Shown here: positions 53,577 through 61,600 of the stretch, piece by piece
How positions within the stretch are numbered: position 1 is the first letter of the stretch
How the letters are laid out: every line of letters begins with the position of its first letter
Assembly (NCBI RefSeq): GCF_025642255.1
Contig: NZ_CP106759.1
Coordinates: forward strand, 3,189,501-3,253,500
Direction of reading: 5' to 3'
Length of the DNA: 64,000 bases
From: Stenotrophomonas maltophilia
Lineage (GTDB): Bacteria > Pseudomonadota > Gammaproteobacteria > Xanthomonadales > Xanthomonadaceae
Notes under the pieces: model-generated
What the model saw: only the letters and a program-made list of their open reading frames with translations
What the model was told of the DNA's origin: nothing
The model's database searches: none
Translations under genes and position numbers: made by a program

Positions 53577-55085
53577 TTACACGTTCTCCTGCTTGCGCTG
53601 GCGCCAGAAATCGGCGTTCCGGATGCCCAGTGCATCGGGATCGAACGTCGGATCCAGGCCCAGCTTCTTCTGTCGTTCGTAATCGCGCAGCGCCAGCATG
53701 GCGGGCTTCTGGATGATGAAGATGGCGATGATGTTCAGCCAGGCCATCAGGCCCACGCCGATGTCACCCAGGCCCCAGGCCAGGGTCGCGTTGTGGAACG
53801 CACCGAACACCACCATGGCGATGATGCCCAGGCGCAGACACAACACGGTCAGCGGACGGTGCTTGTTGTGGTTCACATAGCTGAGATTGGTCTCGGCCAT
53901 GTAGTAGTACGCCATGATGGTGGTGAAGGCGAAGAAGAAGATCGCCAGCGAGACGAACGACGCGCCCCAGCCCGGCAGCACGGCTTCAACGCCGGCCTGC
54001 GCATAGCCCGCCCCTTCCGGAATGCCGGCCAGGCCCTGGAACACCGGAGCCGCGCCTTCCACCGGCGAGTACACGTTGTAGGTACCGCTGGCCAGGATCA
54101 GGAACGCGGTGGCGGTGCACACCATCATGGTGTCGAAGTAGATCGCGAACGCCTGCACGTAGCCCTGCTTGGCCGGATGCGAGACTTCCGAGGCCGCCGC
54201 CGCGTGCGGGCCCGAGCCCTGTCCGGCTTCGTTGGCGTAGATGCCGCGCTTGACGCCCCATTCGATCGCCAGGCCCATCATCGCGCCGAACGCCGCATGG
54301 GTGCCGAACGCGCTGTTGAAGATGATGCCGAACATCTCCGGCACCTGGTCGGCATTGAGGATCATGATGACGATGGCCATCAGGATGAAGGCCGCCGCCA
54401 TGAACGGCACCACGATCTCGGCGAAGGTGGCGATGCGCTTGACGCCGCCGAAGATCACCACGCCCAGCAGCAGCGCGACCACGATGCCGATGCCGAGCTT
54501 GAGCGCGGCAACCGATTCCATGCCGAAGGCCTGGCCATCCAGCGGCCCGCACAGCGCACCGCCACGGCAGGCATTGATGATGCTGTCGGCGATGGCATTG
54601 GCCTGTACGCCCGGCATCAGGAAGCCGGCGGCGATGATCGTGGCGATGGCGAAGGCCATGGCATACCACTTCAGGCCCATCGCCTTTTCAATGTAGTACG
54701 CCGGGCCGCCACGGTAGCGGCCTTCGGCATCCTTGGTCTTGTAGATCTGCGCCAGGGTGCATTCCACATACGAGGTGGATGCACCGAGGAAGCCCATCAC
54801 CCACATCCAGAAGATCGCACCGGGGCCACCGAAGGCGATGGCCGTGGCCACGCCGGCGATGTTGCCGATACCCATGCGCCCGGCCATGGACATGGCCAGC
54901 GCCTGGAACGAAGAAACACCGGCGTCGGACTTTTCGCCCTTCACGGTGAGGCGGCACATTTCCACGAAGCCGCGGATCTGCATGAAGCGGGTGCGGACGC
55001 TGAAATAAAGGCCGGCCGCCAGGCACACGAAGATCAGTGCCTTGCTCCAGATGATGCTGTTGACGAAATGTACGGTAGCTTCCAC
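53577..55085 (-). CDS. AGCS-family sodium:alanine/glycine symporter (2)
   Basis: The 502-residue protein is a paralog of the symporter at 50043-51494. It shows LAAGLYFSVRTRFMQIRGFV, SMAGRMGIGNIAGVATAIAF, GGPGAIFWMWVMGFLGASTS, GGPAYYIEKAMG and NEAGQGSGPHAAAASEVSHP. A longer region between helices 4 and 5 (GGALCGPLDGQAFGMESVAA) distinguishes it. It should move alanine, glycine or related amino acids with sodium. The start is a GTG at 55085 with GGAGAG seven bases upstream; the longer frame to 55199 has no ribosome site. It is followed immediately by the RNA methyltransferase gene. Confidence 0.92.
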   Translation of the reverse strand: MEATVHFVNSIIWSKALIFVCLAAGLYFSVRTRFMQIRGFVEMCRLTVKGEKSDAGVSSFQALAMSMAGRMGIGNIAGVATAIAFGGPGAIFWMWVMGFLGASTSYVECTLAQIYKTKDAEGRYRGGPAYYIEKAMGLKWYAMAFAIATIIAAGFLMPGVQANAIADSIINACRGGALCGPLDGQAFGMESVAALKLGIGIVVALLLGVVIFGGVKRIATFAEIVVPFMAAAFILMAIVIMILNADQVPEMFGIIFNSAFGTHAAFGAMMGLAIEWGVKRGIYANEAGQGSGPHAAAASEVSHPAKQGYVQAFAIYFDTMMVCTATAFLILASGTYNVYSPVEGAAPVFQGLAGIPEGAGYAQAGVEAVLPGWGASFVSLAIFFFAFTTIMAYYYMAETNLSYVNHNKHRPLTVLCLRLGIIAMVVFGAFHNATLAWGLGDIGVGLMAWLNIIAIFIIQKPAMLALRDYERQKKLGLDPTFDPDALGIRNADFWRQRKQENV

Positions 55086-55189
55086 GCGCGCTCTCTCCAG
55101 TCGGCGGGGTGAATGGACGTCCCGTCGGCTGGAAGGGACCGGTCGATTCTCCCTGATCGAAGGTCGCTGCGATAGCGCCGGAAGGCATC

Positions 55190-55250
55190 CGCCGGGCATG
55201 GCCCGGCGCTACCGGTTCCGCCGCGGGTAGCGCCGGGCCATGCCCGGCGC
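55190..55250. repeat. inverted pair of SMAG repeats
   Basis: CGCCGGGCATGGCCCGGCGC...TAC (55190-55212) and GTAGCGCCGGGCCATGCCCG... (55227-55250) are separated by 14 bases. The second ends four bases before the stop of the GNAT gene. A third, broken copy begins at about 55171. Confidence 0.85.
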
Positions 55251-55253
55251 CGT

Positions 55254-55838
55254 TCAGGGCAGCTGGGTGCGCACCCGCGCGAACCGGCGCAGGTCATGCA
55301 GGGTGCCGCGCTTGTAGATGGCGCAGCGCTCCACGCCCTCTTCCTGGAAACCGTTCTTTTCCAGCACCCGGGCCGACCCCAGATTGAAGTCCACCACGGT
55401 GGCCTGAAGCCTGAACAGGCGCAGTCCGTCCATCACCCACGGCGCGAAGACGCCCACCACGCGGGTCATGATGCCCCGCCCCCAGTACGCCCGGCCAAGC
55501 CAGTAGCCCAGCTCGGCGGTATGCCCACGCTCGGCCACGCCCGGCTGGGCACCGATACTGCCGCAGGCCTGGCCGTCGATCTCGATGGCCAGTGCCAGGG
55601 TGCCCGGGGTCAACACGCGACCGGCAAGGAACGCCTCACCGTCCTCACGTGTGTAGGGATAGGGGAAGCGATCGCGCAGGCCGCGTGACACCTCGGCATC
55701 GTTGGCATGACGCAGCAGCGATTCGAGGTCGCCGCCGCGCCATGGACGCAGCTGGAAACCGTCGCCGCGCAGCACTGGGGTCGGGGCCCTTTCCTGCGGG
55801 GAAAGGGATCCGCCCCCGTCGGCGCGACGGTCAGGCAT
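55254..55838 (-). CDS. GNAT-family N-acetyltransferase (RimJ-like)
   Basis: The protein (194 residues from ATG 55838) has the GNAT fold of the RimJ/RimL type: LRPWRGGDLESLLRHANDAE, FPYPYTREDGEAFL, ELGYWLGRAYWGRGIMTRVV (acetyl-CoA pyrophosphate loop) and NLGSARVLEKNGFQEEGVER. The target is unknown. It overlaps the end of the RND transporter by eight bases. The first 20 codons are encoded by a palindromic repeat (55777-55817), and a GTG at 55775 just after the repeat would remove it; the true start is therefore uncertain. Confidence 0.82.
   Translation of the reverse strand: MPDRRADGGGSLSPQERAPTPVLRGDGFQLRPWRGGDLESLLRHANDAEVSRGLRDRFPYPYTREDGEAFLAGRVLTPGTLALAIEIDGQACGSIGAQPGVAERGHTAELGYWLGRAYWGRGIMTRVVGVFAPWVMDGLRLFRLQATVVDFNLGSARVLEKNGFQEEGVERCAIYKRGTLHDLRRFARVRTQLP
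55777..55817. repeat. GGTCGGATCC-type palindrome at the GNAT start
   Basis: GGGGTCGGGGCCCTTTCC / GGAAAGGGATCCGCCCCC with a CTGCGGG-like loop. It is inside the annotated N-terminus of the GNAT gene and 14 bases past the RND transporter stop. Same family as 25911, 62566 and 62629. Confidence 0.75.
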
Positions 55839-58800
55839 GCCCGCCCACCGAGGGCGACGCTGCTTCCTGCTTTTCCAGCTCGCGCTTCACTGCTTCCGGC
55901 GAGCGCGTGTACGGGGCCAGACGTGCGTAGAACGCCGGCACCACGAACAGCGACAGGAAGGTGGACAGGGTGACGCCGAAGATGATCACGATACCGATCG
56001 TGCCACGGCTCGCCGAACCCGGTCCACCGGCCACCACCAGCGGAATCGCGCCGACCACGGTGGCGATGGACGTCATCAGGATCGGACGCAGGCGCACCAT
56101 CGATGATTCGATGATGGCCTCGCGCACGCTGCGGCCGTCGTCACGCAGCTGGTTGGCGAACTCGACGATCAGGATGCCGTTCTTCGCCGCCAGGCCGACC
56201 AGCATCACGATGCCGATCTGGCTGAACAGGTTCACTGTGCCCCCGCTCAACCACAGGCCGACCAGCGCGCCGAGCACGCCCAGCGGTACCGTCAGCATGA
56301 TCGTCAGCGGATGGATGAAGCTCTCGAACTGTGCGGCCAGGACCAGGTACACCACCAGCAGGGCCATGGCGAAGGTCAGCAGGACCGCACCGCCGGCGCT
56401 CTGGTACTCGCGCGACTCGCCCTTCCAGTTCACCTGCGCGTACTGCGGCAGCTCCTCGCGCGCGACGTTCTGTGCCCAGGCAATGGCCTCGCCCAACGGG
56501 TAGCCCGGCGCAAGGCCTGCGCTGATGGTGATCGAGCGCAGGCGGTTGAAGCGGTTCAAGGTGCCTGCCTCGGCAACCTCGCTCAGGGTGACCAGGTTCG
56601 ACAAGGGCACCAGCTCACCGGAGGTGGCACGCACGCGGATCGCGGCCAGATCGGCCGGCGTGGCGCGTCCGTCGCGGCCCGCCTGGACCAGCACGTCGTA
56701 CTCTTCGCCGTTGTCGACGAAGGTGGTGACGCGACGCGAGCCCATCATCGTTTCCAGCGCCGAGCCGATTGCGGTGACCGGCACGCCCAGGTCGGCCGCG
56801 CGCTGGCGGTCGATGTTCACCCGCATCTGCGGGCGGGTTTCCTTGTAGTCCGAGTCGGGGCCGACCAGGCCGGGATTGTCGGCCATGCGCAGCAGGATGC
56901 GGTCGCGCCACTGCGCGATCTCGGCGTACTCCGGGCCTCCCAGCACGATCTGGAAGGGCTGGCCGCCGCTGCGGACCAGGCCACCGCCGACCTGCGTGCG
57001 CACGCGCACGCCCTGGATGGTGTCCAGCTCCTTCTGCAGCTCATTGGCGACCTCCGGGGTGCCTTCGCTGCGCTGGCGCCACGGCTGCAGGAAGATGCTC
57101 ACCCGGCCGGTGTGCATTTCCTCGCTTGCGCCCCAGCCACCGGGCACGCGCGGGTTGGCGCGCACGATCGGCTTGTCCGCTCCGACGTGGGGCGCCAGCA
57201 TCGCTTCGACCTGCTGCACCTGCTGCACGGTGTAGTCGTAGCCTGCGCCTTCCGGGCCGTCGATCATGATCTGGAACGAGCCACGGTCTTCGGCTGGCGC
57301 CAGTTCCGAGGGCAGCACCTTGATCAGCAGCCAGCTGGCAGCCAATGCCGCCGCCATCACCAGCAGGTAGATCCAGGTGCGATCGACGTGGCGCTGCAGG
57401 ATGCGGCCATAGGCGCCGGCCAGCCGCTCCAGGTTGCGGTTGACGAAGCCATGCAGGCCACGCGGCGCCTGCCCGGTATGCGGCTTGAGCAGTTTGGAGG
57501 CCATCATCGGTGTCAGCGTCAACGCCACGAACGCGGACAGCGCCACGGCCGCGGCCAGCGCCACCGCCAGCTCGCGGAACAGGCGTCCGGTGTTGCCCTC
57601 GAGGAAACCGACCGGCAGGAACACCGCCACCAGCACCGCGGTGGTCGCGATCACCGCGAAGGCCACCTGCGTGGTACCCCGCTTGGACGCCACCAGCGGC
57701 GGCTCACCCAGATCGATCCGGCGCTGCACGTTCTCCACCACCACGATCGCATCGTCGACCACCAGGCCGATGCACAGCACCAGCGCCAGCAATGTCAGCA
57801 GGTTGATCGAGAAATCGAACGCGTACAGCGCGATGAATGCGGCCACCAGGCACACCGGTACCGTCACGGCCGGAATCAGCGCTGCGCGGAAGCTGCCGAG
57901 GAACAGCCAGATCACCGCCAGCACGAGGATCATCGCCTCCACCAATGTGGCATAGACGCGATCGACGGCCGCTTCGATGAAGGTGGTGTTGTCGAAGGCA
58001 ACGAAGATCTGCGTGCCCTTGGGCAGCGTCAACGCGACCCGCTCGGCTTCGGCGCGCGCGGTGCGCGCGACGTCCAGCGAGTTCGCGGTGGAGGTCTTGA
58101 CGATGCCCAGGCCGATGCCCGGCTCGCCATTGCTGCGGTAATAGGCGCGGCGCTCGGCCGACGCCAGCTCGATCTTCGCCACGTCGCCCATGCGCACGAC
58201 GTAACCGTCGCTGCCCTTGCCCAGCGGGATGGTCGCGAAGTCTTCGGGCTTGATGTAATTGCGTTCCACGCGCAGGGTGAAATCGCGGTCGGTGGATTCG
58301 ATGCGCCCGGCGGGCAGTTCCACGTTCTCGTTGCGCAGCGCGGTTTCCACATCACCGGTGGTCAGTCCACGCGCGGCCAGCTGATCGCGGTCCAGCCAGA
58401 TGCGCATCGCATAGCGCTGGCGACCACCGATACGGACCTGGGCGACGCCATCGAGGCTGGAAAAGCGGTCGACCACATAGCGGTCGGCGTAGTCGCTCAG
58501 CTCCAGCGTATCCATGGTCGAGGAGACCATGTTGAACCAGATGATCGGATCGGCATCGCTCTCGACCTTGGCGATCTCCGGCGGGCGCGCCTCTTCCGGC
58601 ATGCGGTCGGCAACCCGGCTGACGGCATCGCGCACGTCATTGGCCGCGGCCTCGATATCGCGGTTGGAGGTGAACTCGATGCTGACCTGCGAGCGGCCGT
58701 TGGTGCTGCGCGCGTTGATGGTATCGATGCCTTCGATGCCGGCGAGCGCATCTTCCAGCACCTGGGTGATCCGGCTTTCGATGACCGCTGCCGAGGCACC

Positions 58801-58956
58801 GGTGTAGTCGACCGAGACCGACACGATGGGCGGGTCGATGGCCGGCAGTTCGCGCAGCGTGAGGCGGGTGAAGGACATGATGCCCAGCACCAGCAGCAGC
58901 AGGCTCATCACTACGGCGAACACCGGCCGCTGGATGGAAACGTCGGACAGCTTCAT
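55831..58956 (-). CDS. RND multidrug efflux transporter (HAE1 family inner-membrane subunit)
   Basis: The 1041-residue proton antiporter exports drugs or other amphiphiles through a tripartite complex. It begins MKLSDVSIQRPVFAVVMSLL, has 12 membrane helices and two large periplasmic loops. LCIGLVVDDAIVVVENVQRR carries the proton-relay Asp pair of helix 4, and VVAGGPGSASRGTIGIVIIF and LVGLAAKNGILIVEFANQLR (Lys of helix 10) are typical. S. maltophilia has several such pumps (Sme systems); a pair without its own channel gene fits SmeMN or SmeGH, but I cannot decide. It starts with an ATGA overlap with the adaptor gene. Confidence 0.93.
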   Translation of the reverse strand: MKLSDVSIQRPVFAVVMSLLLLVLGIMSFTRLTLRELPAIDPPIVSVSVDYTGASAAVIESRITQVLEDALAGIEGIDTINARSTNGRSQVSIEFTSNRDIEAAANDVRDAVSRVADRMPEEARPPEIAKVESDADPIIWFNMVSSTMDTLELSDYADRYVVDRFSSLDGVAQVRIGGRQRYAMRIWLDRDQLAARGLTTGDVETALRNENVELPAGRIESTDRDFTLRVERNYIKPEDFATIPLGKGSDGYVVRMGDVAKIELASAERRAYYRSNGEPGIGLGIVKTSTANSLDVARTARAEAERVALTLPKGTQIFVAFDNTTFIEAAVDRVYATLVEAMILVLAVIWLFLGSFRAALIPAVTVPVCLVAAFIALYAFDFSINLLTLLALVLCIGLVVDDAIVVVENVQRRIDLGEPPLVASKRGTTQVAFAVIATTAVLVAVFLPVGFLEGNTGRLFRELAVALAAAVALSAFVALTLTPMMASKLLKPHTGQAPRGLHGFVNRNLERLAGAYGRILQRHVDRTWIYLLVMAAALAASWLLIKVLPSELAPAEDRGSFQIMIDGPEGAGYDYTVQQVQQVEAMLAPHVGADKPIVRANPRVPGGWGASEEMHTGRVSIFLQPWRQRSEGTPEVANELQKELDTIQGVRVRTQVGGGLVRSGGQPFQIVLGGPEYAEIAQWRDRILLRMADNPGLVGPDSDYKETRPQMRVNIDRQRAADLGVPVTAIGSALETMMGSRRVTTFVDNGEEYDVLVQAGRDGRATPADLAAIRVRATSGELVPLSNLVTLSEVAEAGTLNRFNRLRSITISAGLAPGYPLGEAIAWAQNVAREELPQYAQVNWKGESREYQSAGGAVLLTFAMALLVVYLVLAAQFESFIHPLTIMLTVPLGVLGALVGLWLSGGTVNLFSQIGIVMLVGLAAKNGILIVEFANQLRDDGRSVREAIIESSMVRLRPILMTSIATVVGAIPLVVAGGPGSASRGTIGIVIIFGVTLSTFLSLFVVPAFYARLAPYTRSPEAVKRELEKQEAASPSVGGHA

Positions 58957-60059
58957 CCGCCCTGTTCCTCGGTCGCGACCGGCGCAGGCGCATCGGCAGG
59001 CTTGGCACCGCTGGCCGGCGCCGCATCACGGGCGGCCACCTTCAGACCCGGGCGCAGCTTGCCGGTGCCGTCGACCACGATGCGCTGACCGGCGGCCAGC
59101 CCCTGCTTGATCTCGACCACGCCCGCACGGCGCGCGCCGGTGACCACGTCCACGCGCTCGACGCTGTCGTCGGCGCCGATGCGGTACACGAAACTGTCAC
59201 GGCCCACCTGCACCACCGCGATCTCCGGGATCACCAGCGCCGGGCGCTCGGGGCGGAACAGGCGCACATCGAGCAGCATGCCCGGGCGCAGCGCATGGTC
59301 GGCGTTGGCGAAGTCGGCCCGCACGGTCACCGCGCGGGTGGCCGGGTCGATACGTGCATCGATGGTGGTGACCTCTCCTTCGAACGTGCGCCCCGGCCAC
59401 GCGACGCTGGTCGCGCTGACCTTGTCGCCCGCCGAAAGCGCGGCCAGTTCCACTTCGGGCACCTGGAAATCGACGTGCATGCGCTCGATGTCGTCCAGAG
59501 TGGCAATCACCGTGGTCGGCGTCAGCAGCGTGCCAGGGCTGACCTGGCGGATACCCAGCACGCCTGCGAACGGCGCACGCACACGACGGTCGCCGATGTC
59601 GGCCTGCATCTGCGCGACACGGGCCTCGGCGGCATCGCGGATCGACTTCTGCGTATCCAGCGTGGCGCTGGACACCAACCGCTGCGTGGCCAGTTCGCGC
59701 TGCCGGCGGTACAGCTGGTCGGCCTCGTGGAAGGTGGCCTGCGCCTGCACCAGCGCCGCTTCCTGGGCCTGGCCACGCAGAGTCACGATCGGCGCACCCG
59801 CAGCGATCTGCTGGCCGCTTTCGAAGTGCACCTTCTCCACGATCTCACTGACCTTGGCGGTGACGCTGATCGACTCCCGCGCCTTGGCCGTACCCAGCGC
59901 CTGCAGGGTGTCGTTCCATTGCGTGGGCTGCACGATCTGCGCGGTGACCGGCACCGCTTCCCCCTGCCGTCGCGCGGCGGCCTCCTGTTTGCCTGCGCAC
60001 CCGGCCAGGACGGCCAGGCTGAGGCCAAGGGCCAGGGTCGAAGCGATACGAGCCAACAT
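58953..60059 (-). CDS. RND efflux periplasmic adaptor (membrane fusion lipoprotein)
   Basis: The 368-residue precursor starts MLARIASTLALGLSLAVLAGC, a lipoprotein signal peptide with lipidated Cys21. It has the adaptor layout: a lipoyl half (SEIVEKVHFESGQQIAAGAP), a long alpha hairpin (AALVQAQATFHEADQLYRRQ), the second lipoyl half (DRRVRAPFAGVLGIRQVSPG), beta barrel (PEVELAALSAGDKVSATSVA) and membrane-proximal domain. It links the transporter to an outer-membrane channel, which must be encoded elsewhere. It heads the adaptor-transporter-GNAT transcript. No regulator is adjacent. Confidence 0.93.
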   Translation of the reverse strand: MLARIASTLALGLSLAVLAGCAGKQEAAARRQGEAVPVTAQIVQPTQWNDTLQALGTAKARESISVTAKVSEIVEKVHFESGQQIAAGAPIVTLRGQAQEAALVQAQATFHEADQLYRRQRELATQRLVSSATLDTQKSIRDAAEARVAQMQADIGDRRVRAPFAGVLGIRQVSPGTLLTPTTVIATLDDIERMHVDFQVPEVELAALSAGDKVSATSVAWPGRTFEGEVTTIDARIDPATRAVTVRADFANADHALRPGMLLDVRLFRPERPALVIPEIAVVQVGRDSFVYRIGADDSVERVDVVTGARRAGVVEIKQGLAAGQRIVVDGTGKLRPGLKVAARDAAPASGAKPADAPAPVATEEQGG

Positions 60060-60410
60060 GAACGGTCCTGATTGATCCACGGCCGCCGAGTGTAGGCATC
60101 CCCCCGCGAAGGCGGTATATGCCAAGCGTTTACCGGCGTGGAACCGGCGTCGCGATAGCGGCCTGAACCCGTTCCATGCAAGGGTCTGTGCGGCGGTGTC
60201 GGCGTATGTCGGGATGTATCCGGGCGGCCGCTGGGCGCGCCGCTGCCGTAGAGTCGGACAGGTCCGGCGGAGGGCGTCGGACCGGGTCGGATCCTGGCGG
60301 GGATCCGATCCGGTTGTTCCTCTCCCCGGCCGATCCATCGGGGCCTGGCCGCGTTGTTGCTGTTGCGACAGTTCTTCGCAGGTGCAGGGCGCAGCCCTGC
60401 CCGAGCATCC
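60060..60410. other. 351-base gap upstream of the RND operon
   Basis: Between the adaptor start and the cysB stop lies repetitive, GC-rich sequence with several GGTCGGATCC-like and CGGACCGG-like inverted stretches around 60255-60320, but no convincing gene. A short plus-strand frame at 60176-60421 lacks features. The promoter of the RND operon should be in 60060-60200; no clear -35/-10 or TetR-type operator is visible. Confidence 0.4.
60381..60400. repeat. GCAGGGCTGCGCCCTGC palindrome, copy 3
   Basis: On the minus strand GCAGGGCTGCGCCCTGCACC, 10 bases past the cysB stop, identical over 20 bases to the copies after poxB and the SLC13 gene. Confidence 0.8.
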
Positions 60411-61394
60411 TCACACCGTGATGGTCTGGGTCAGCGATTCCCAGGTCGGCGGCAGCGGCCACGCGGCCACCTGGTTGCCGTCCAGCACCCGGCGCAGGTC
60501 CCGCGGATCGATCTGTGGCGCCAACACATGCACCAGCTCCAGCGCGTAATCGCGCAGCACGCGGTCACGCGGCAGAACCGCCCAGGCGATGCACTCCGCG
60601 ATCGGAGCGGGTGCCGGCCATGCCTTGAGGTCTTCGTCGAGGGAACTGACCGCCATTTCGGCCAGCAGGCCCACACCCAGGCCGGTACGGACATAGGTCT
60701 TGATCAGATCGGCGTCCAGCGCAGTCAGCGCCAGATCCGGAACCAGCCCGTTGGCAGCAAAGGCACGCTGCAGCGACGAGTTCGGGCGCGTGGACGATTC
60801 ATAGCTGATCAGGGGCTGGCGGGCGAGCGCCGCCAGGTCCGGTGCGCGGCCCGCGCGATCCAGCGGATGGCCCTTGGGCACCACCACCAGCCGCCGCCAG
60901 CGGAACAACGGTACGGCGATGCCATCGCCAGGCTCCCCACCGGCCGTACTGATGATGGCGATGTCCGCATCACCCTGGTTCAACCGATCCAGCGCATCGG
61001 CTTCGGCGGCCTGCTGCAGGTGCACGCTGACCTGCGGATACGCCTGCTTGATCGCCGCCACCGCCGGCGGCAGCACGAAACGCGCCTGGGTATGGGTGGT
61101 GGTCAGGATCAGCTGGCCCTGGCTTTCGCGGCGCTGGTTGGCCGCGTAGGTGCGGATGTTGTTGGCCTCGGCCAGCACGGCGCGCGCGCGGGAGATCACC
61201 TCGGTACCGGCCGGGGTAACGGACTCCAGGCTGCGACCCTTGCGTACGAACAACAGGAAGCCCAGCTCGTCCTCCAGCTGCTTGAGCTGCTTGGACAGGC
61301 CGGGTTGGGTGGCGTGCACGCGCGAGGCAGCCAGCGTGATGTTCAGCTCGGCGTCGGCGATGGCGACCAGATAGCGCAGCTGGGTCAGCGTCAT
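60411..61394 (-). CDS. cysB: LysR-type regulator CysB
   Basis: The 327-residue LysR-type regulator controls sulfur assimilation and cysteine synthesis in response to N- or O-acetylserine. MTLTQLRYLVAIADAELNIT begins the winged helix; ATQPGLSKQLKQLEDELGFL is the recognition helix region; TTHTQARFVLPPAVAAIKQA is characteristic of CysB/Cbl effector domains, as is STRPNSSLQRAF. Length matches E. coli CysB (324). The ATG at 61394 starts the HTH directly. It is divergent from cysK, with a dyad in the intergenic region that may be its operator. Confidence 0.88.
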   Translation of the reverse strand: MTLTQLRYLVAIADAELNITLAASRVHATQPGLSKQLKQLEDELGFLLFVRKGRSLESVTPAGTEVISRARAVLAEANNIRTYAANQRRESQGQLILTTTHTQARFVLPPAVAAIKQAYPQVSVHLQQAAEADALDRLNQGDADIAIISTAGGEPGDGIAVPLFRWRRLVVVPKGHPLDRAGRAPDLAALARQPLISYESSTRPNSSLQRAFAANGLVPDLALTALDADLIKTYVRTGLGVGLLAEMAVSSLDEDLKAWPAPAPIAECIAWAVLPRDRVLRDYALELVHVLAPQIDPRDLRRVLDGNQVAAWPLPPTWESLTQTITV

Positions 61395-61449
61395 GGGCGG
61401 GCAGGCAGCAGGGGCGGAGGTCCACTCTAGGGTCAATTGCCGTCACCAG

Positions 61450-61472
61450 CTTATAACCAAAGGTTGTTTAAG
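61450..61472. promoter_or_regulatory. candidate CysB operator between cysB and cysK
   Basis: CTTATAACC-AAA-GGTTGTTTAAG is an imperfect, AT-rich dyad in otherwise GC-rich sequence, 56 bases upstream of the cysB start and 129 upstream of cysK. CysB sites in enterics are AT-rich imperfect dyads with TTAT-type ends; binding is inferred. Confidence 0.45.
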
Positions 61473-61600
61473 AAAGGCATCTGGTCATTTCCGGGCGTCA
61501 TATGCCGGCGCTACGGTCAGCCGGCAGCCGCTGGCGTGAACAGCCAGCCCTCCCTCTTCCGCCCGCCGTCCTGGCGTGGCCCCGCCTCCGGAGCGCTTCC

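Noticed and set aside
60176..60421. Short plus-strand frame upstream of the RND operon
   Set aside because: The composition is Arg/Gly-rich and repetitive, with no ribosome site or family pattern; it crosses a dispersed palindrome.
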